Notes under the pieces: model-generated
The model's database searches: none
Seen by the model: the letters and a program-made list of their open reading frames with translations, nothing else
Told to the model about the DNA's origin: nothing
Assembly (NCBI GenBank): GCA_002353285.1
Contig: DEJJ01000022.1
Span: 131,583-139,068 of the forward strand
Reading direction: 5' to 3'
Length of the DNA stretch: 7,486 bases
DNA from: Porphyromonadaceae bacterium UBA2751
GTDB lineage: Bacteria; Bacteroidota; Bacteroidia; Bacteroidales; Muribaculaceae
Translations under genes and position numbers: made by a program
Shown: piece after piece, positions 5,505-7,486 of the stretch
Numbering within the stretch: position 1 is the stretch's first letter
Layout of the letters: each line of letters begins with the position of its first letter

Positions 5505-5672
5505 GAATATCACTTTCTTGCCGCCCACGATGTAGATGCCCTTGCCTGGGCGGGTTACACGCTGGCCGTTAAGGTTGTAGATGGGGTCTTGGAGGCCGCT
5601 GGGGTGGCTGGTGATAATCTCGCTGATGCCTGTTGATGAGGCTAACAACATTAGAATTAGTTTATGTTTCAT
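5502..5672 (-). CDS. 56-residue ORF: signal-peptide-like start fused to export-type C-terminal tail
   Basis: On the minus strand ATG at 5672 opens 56 codons to TAA at 5502-5504. Residues 1-13 (MKHKLILMLLASS) look like a short signal peptide: basic start then hydrophobic core. Residues 14-56 look like the extreme C-terminus of large exported Bacteroidales proteins: TGISEII, a short linker, then DPIYNLNGQRV, PGKGIYIVGGKKVIF. Such tails resemble the type IX secretion C-terminal domain (family knowledge; assignment here is inference). Nothing lies between the two ends, so either an internal in-frame deletion removed the body of a secreted protein or this is a standalone tail peptide. It lies 59 bases downstream of the aldo/keto reductase on the same strand and may share its transcript. 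The leader is A-rich with no consensus promoter. A remnant is the more likely reading. Confidence 0.5.
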   Translation of the reverse strand: MKHKLILMLLASSTGISEIITSHPSGLQDPIYNLNGQRVTRPGKGIYIVGGKKVIF

Positions 5673-5731
5673 TGCAGTTTTATTCTATGATTCGTTTCTA
5701 GATGAAACTTCTTTTCATTTTCCACACGATA

Positions 5732-6766
5732 TTATTTGTTCTTACTTGCTGATACCCATACGGGTTCTTCGCTCATCACGGGCTTGTTGACAGCCATCAC
5801 GCCAGAGAGGTTGTGCGGCACGTATGGCTCTTCCAGATAACGGATGTCATCTGTGGTCAGGCATACGTCTAGGGCCTTCACCGCTCCCTCGATGTGGTGC
5901 AGTTTGGTGGCTCCTACGATGGGCGACTCCACCTTCGTTAATAGCCAAGCAAGCGAGATTTGTGTCATCTCCACGCCGTAGCGGTCGGCAAGTTCCATCA
6001 CGCGCTCCACTATGCGGTTGTCCTGCTCGGCAGTGCTGTCGTACTTAAAGTGCATGAACGAGTCCTCCTGCTGTCGCTTAGATGTCTCACCTGGATGCTT
6101 GGCCAGTTTGCCAGAAGCCAGTGCACTATAGGGTGTCATGGCGATGTTCTCTCCACGGCAGAATGGGAACATCTCGCGTTCCTCCTCGCGCATGATGAGG
6201 TTGTAGTGGTTCTGGACGCTGATGAACTTTGCCCAGCCGTTCTTTTCAGCCAGCGCATTCATTTTCGCAACCTGATAGGCATAGGCATTGGCGATGCCAA
6301 TATAGCGAGCCTTGCCCATGCGCACTGCCTCGTTCATGCCCTCTAAGATTTCCTCGGCTGGTGTCTTGTAGTCCCAAATGTGGTAGATATACAAATCGAC
6401 ATAGTCCATGCCGAGGTGCTTCAGGCTACTGTTGATATTATTGAGCACATGCTGCCGGCCATCGATGCCGTGCTGTATTTCCTCGTCGGTGTGCGGCAGG
6501 AATTTCGTGGCTACTACTACATCTTCGCGACGGGCCATATCCCGCAAGGCACGGCCAACAAACTGTTCCGAAGTACCCAACTGGTAGGCAATTGCTGTAT
6601 CGAAGAAATTCACGCCGAGGTCGAGAGAACGGTGTATGATCTCGCGCGTGGGTTCCTCGCCAATGGTCCACGAATGCTGACCAATCGTTGCATCGCCAAA
6701 GCCCATGCAACCTAAACAGATGCGCGACACGCGGAGGTCAGAGTTTCCAAGTTTTACGTATTTCAT
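5732..6766 (-). CDS. Aldo/keto reductase, NADP-dependent type
   Basis: This 344-residue protein is a cytoplasmic aldo/keto reductase, expected to fold as a TIM barrel and reduce carbonyl groups with NADPH. The catalytic tetrad is intact: Asp56 and Tyr61 (FFDTAIAYQLG), Lys88 (ATKFLPH) and His129 (YIYHIWDY). Cofactor-side motifs are GIAN (157-160), VQNHYNL (184-190), TPYSALASGKL (211-221) and PIVGATKLHHIEGAV (282-296). Overall organisation matches the COG0667 (Tas/YajO/GPR-like) group, of normal length; the substrate cannot be inferred. The ATG at 6766 is the natural start since the family's MKYVKLGNSDLRVS opening begins there. A promoter-like TATTTTTG at 6881-6888 gives a leader of about 110 bases with a GC-rich island. 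The 56-residue ORF follows downstream. Confidence 0.93.
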   Translation of the reverse strand: MKYVKLGNSDLRVSRICLGCMGFGDATIGQHSWTIGEEPTREIIHRSLDLGVNFFDTAIAYQLGTSEQFVGRALRDMARREDVVVATKFLPHTDEEIQHGIDGRQHVLNNINSSLKHLGMDYVDLYIYHIWDYKTPAEEILEGMNEAVRMGKARYIGIANAYAYQVAKMNALAEKNGWAKFISVQNHYNLIMREEEREMFPFCRGENIAMTPYSALASGKLAKHPGETSKRQQEDSFMHFKYDSTAEQDNRIVERVMELADRYGVEMTQISLAWLLTKVESPIVGATKLHHIEGAVKALDVCLTTDDIRYLEEPYVPHNLSGVMAVNKPVMSEEPVWVSASKNK

Positions 6767-6818
6767 GTTTTCTCAAATTGTTTATTAAATTGTCTTAATC
6801 GAGTGTGATAATGTGTTT

Positions 6819-6888
6819 GAGCGAGAGCGTAAACTTGTCCAAGAAAGGCCGAGCGTGAGCACCTTCGCCGTATTCGACTGCAAAAATA
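6819..6888 (-). promoter_or_regulatory. Promoter -7 element and GC-rich leader island of the aldo/keto reductase
   Basis: The minus strand of 6881-6888 reads TATTTTTG (TAnnTTTG); no clear -33 is seen. Immediately downstream, 6819-6880 is a GC-rich block inside AT-rich DNA, containing the near-repeats GAGCGAGAGCG (6819-6829) and GAGCGTGAGCA (6851-6861) and the short palindrome CTTGTCCAAG (6834-6843). It lies in the 5' UTR with no ORF. It could be a regulatory leader or a dispersed repeat. Confidence 0.4.
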
Positions 6889-7123
6889 TAACGAAAATAC
6901 TTTTATATTGTTGATTAAAATACGGATTGTTCAACCAAAATCACTGAAAATTGGTGGGAATGTATTTTTTTGCAATCACTTTTTTCGCACATCACCAAGT
7001 CTCTGACTTGTATAAATTTTCAACTGAAACTACCTGATAATAACTTTTGCCTGGCACTAACCAACCTTACAAAAATTGAAAATTATCTGTTGACTGATGC
7101 AGTTATGTCCTGTATTTGGGATA
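6889..7123. other. AT-rich intergenic region, nothing supported
   Basis: No gene is supported. A 61-codon plus-strand frame at 6970-7155 has no ribosome site, no recognisable domain, and its end runs into the left arm of the hairpin at 7135, so it is probably chance. Confidence 0.5.
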
Positions 7124-7127
7124 TGTA

Positions 7128-7317
7128 TAAAAGAACCAGGCAAGAACCTGGATAAAAAGTTCTTGCCTGGTGACTTTCAATTTTTCAGCATTCTATAGAC
7201 TATTATTCTACTGCAGCCTGCGCGGCGGTTATACGATACTGATTATAAGCGACTTACAGAGTTAGTGTAAAGTGCTGGCATCTCTTTTTAGACTCATTCT
7301 GCCCATTCTGCTCATTT
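7128..7317 (-). ncRNA. Candidate leftward small RNA, about 190 bases
   Basis: A consensus-like promoter (7324-7331, minus) lies about 190 bases upstream of a strong hairpin with a U-rich 3' side (7135-7171, minus). No protein-like ORF lies between; the longest from the first ATG is 17 codons (MSRMGRMSLKRDASTLH, ATG at 7315). The unit could be an independent sRNA, a leader peptide with attenuator, or the left-over leader of a lost gene. Ends are estimates: start about 7 bases after the -7 element, end after the UCUUUUAUA run. Confidence 0.35.
7135..7171 (-). terminator. Perfect 13-bp terminator hairpin
   Basis: ACCAGGCAAGAAC (7135-7147) and GTTCTTGCCTGGT (7159-7171) are exact inverted repeats around an 11-base loop. 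On the minus strand the stem is followed by TCTTTTATAC, which is U-rich; on the plus strand by GACTTTCAATTTTT, less directly. Leftward termination is therefore favoured. Confidence 0.6.
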
Positions 7318-7319
7318 TG
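7293..7319. repeat. Three 9-base tandem repeats
   Basis: CTCATTCTG, CCCATTCTG and CTCATTTTG follow one another. On the minus strand each unit carries ATG in one frame. They sit at the predicted start of the candidate leftward transcript. Confidence 0.6.
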
Positions 7320-7323
7320 TTTA

Positions 7324-7331
7324 CAAATATA
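7324..7331 (-). promoter_or_regulatory. Leftward -7 promoter element
   Basis: The minus strand reads TATATTTG, matching TAnnTTTG, preceded by TTTTTG. No good -33 is seen at standard spacing. It would drive the candidate small RNA at 7128-7317. Confidence 0.45.
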
Positions 7332-7486
7332 CAAAAATCTTTGGATTCAGACTCGTTTTGCCTATTTTTCGTGCAGAATAAGTCTCTTTTAACAAAAACA
7401 AGGTCAAACTGGAATCTAATCTTTTATTATTTCAATCAAAAGAAAAGAGCCTGATTTCAACCTTGTAAGTTTAGGTTTAAGTTTAG
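7332..7486. other. AT-rich right edge, no supported gene
   Basis: No coding frame here is convincing. The last 20 bases carry a GTTTAG/GTTTAA-type short repeat (AGTTTAGGTTTAAGTTTAG), and CAAGGT (7399-7404) is mirrored by ACCTTG (7460-7465). Neither is strong enough to name an element. Confidence 0.4.

Noticed and set aside
5445..5636. 63-codon plus-strand ORF
   Set aside because: It lies opposite the 56-residue export-tail ORF, whose minus-strand reading has the recognisable motif.
6970..7155. 61-codon plus-strand ORF
   Set aside because: It has no ribosome site, no protein-like motif and AT-driven composition, and it ends inside a hairpin arm.
7272..7454. 60-codon plus-strand ORF
   Set aside because: It overlaps a likely leftward promoter and tandem repeat; its hydrophobic Phe/Leu/Ile content follows from T-rich DNA.

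Overview
The window looks like a chromosomal segment from a gut-type Bacteroidales bacterium (Prevotellaceae or Muribaculaceae are the best guesses). The basis is: promoter elements of the Bacteroidetes form TAnnTTTG upstream of several genes; few Shine-Dalgarno sites; a secreted leucine-rich-repeat protein ending in a dockerin; a small reading frame ending in the PGKGIYIVGGKKV-type tail common on exported Bacteroidales proteins; and AT-rich spacers filled with short dispersed repeats. Family calls come from reading the sequence, not from database searches.

Layout. 1-972 holds no large gene. It has a palindromic repeat and a leftward promoter at the left edge, a 53-residue small ORF (283-444) between an upstream hairpin and three downstream hairpins, and an AATGCAC repeat cluster. 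973-3105 is one secreted LRR-dockerin gene interrupted by an in-frame TAG at 1762-1764. A 42-codon signal-peptide-like ORF (3119-3247) follows and abuts a strong terminator hairpin. 3404-4288 (minus) is a uridine phosphorylase-type nucleoside phosphorylase. It diverges from rsgA (4451-5401, plus), the ribosome-assembly GTPase, and each has a recognisable promoter in the 162-base spacer. 5502-5672 (minus) is a 56-codon ORF joining a signal-peptide-like start to an export-type C-terminal tail. 5732-6766 (minus) is an aldo/keto reductase with a GC-rich leader. 6889-7486 has no convincing protein gene but holds a candidate leftward small transcript with a promoter and a 13-bp terminator hairpin.

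How the parts relate. The phosphorylase, rsgA and aldo/keto reductase look like ordinary housekeeping or metabolic genes with separate transcription; no shared pathway is evident. The accessory interest lies in the broken surface/secreted LRR gene, three small ORFs of 42, 53 and 56 residues, and the repeats and hairpins between genes. I found no convincing new multi-gene system. The best leads are the small ORFs, the amber-interrupted LRR gene and the candidate small RNA.
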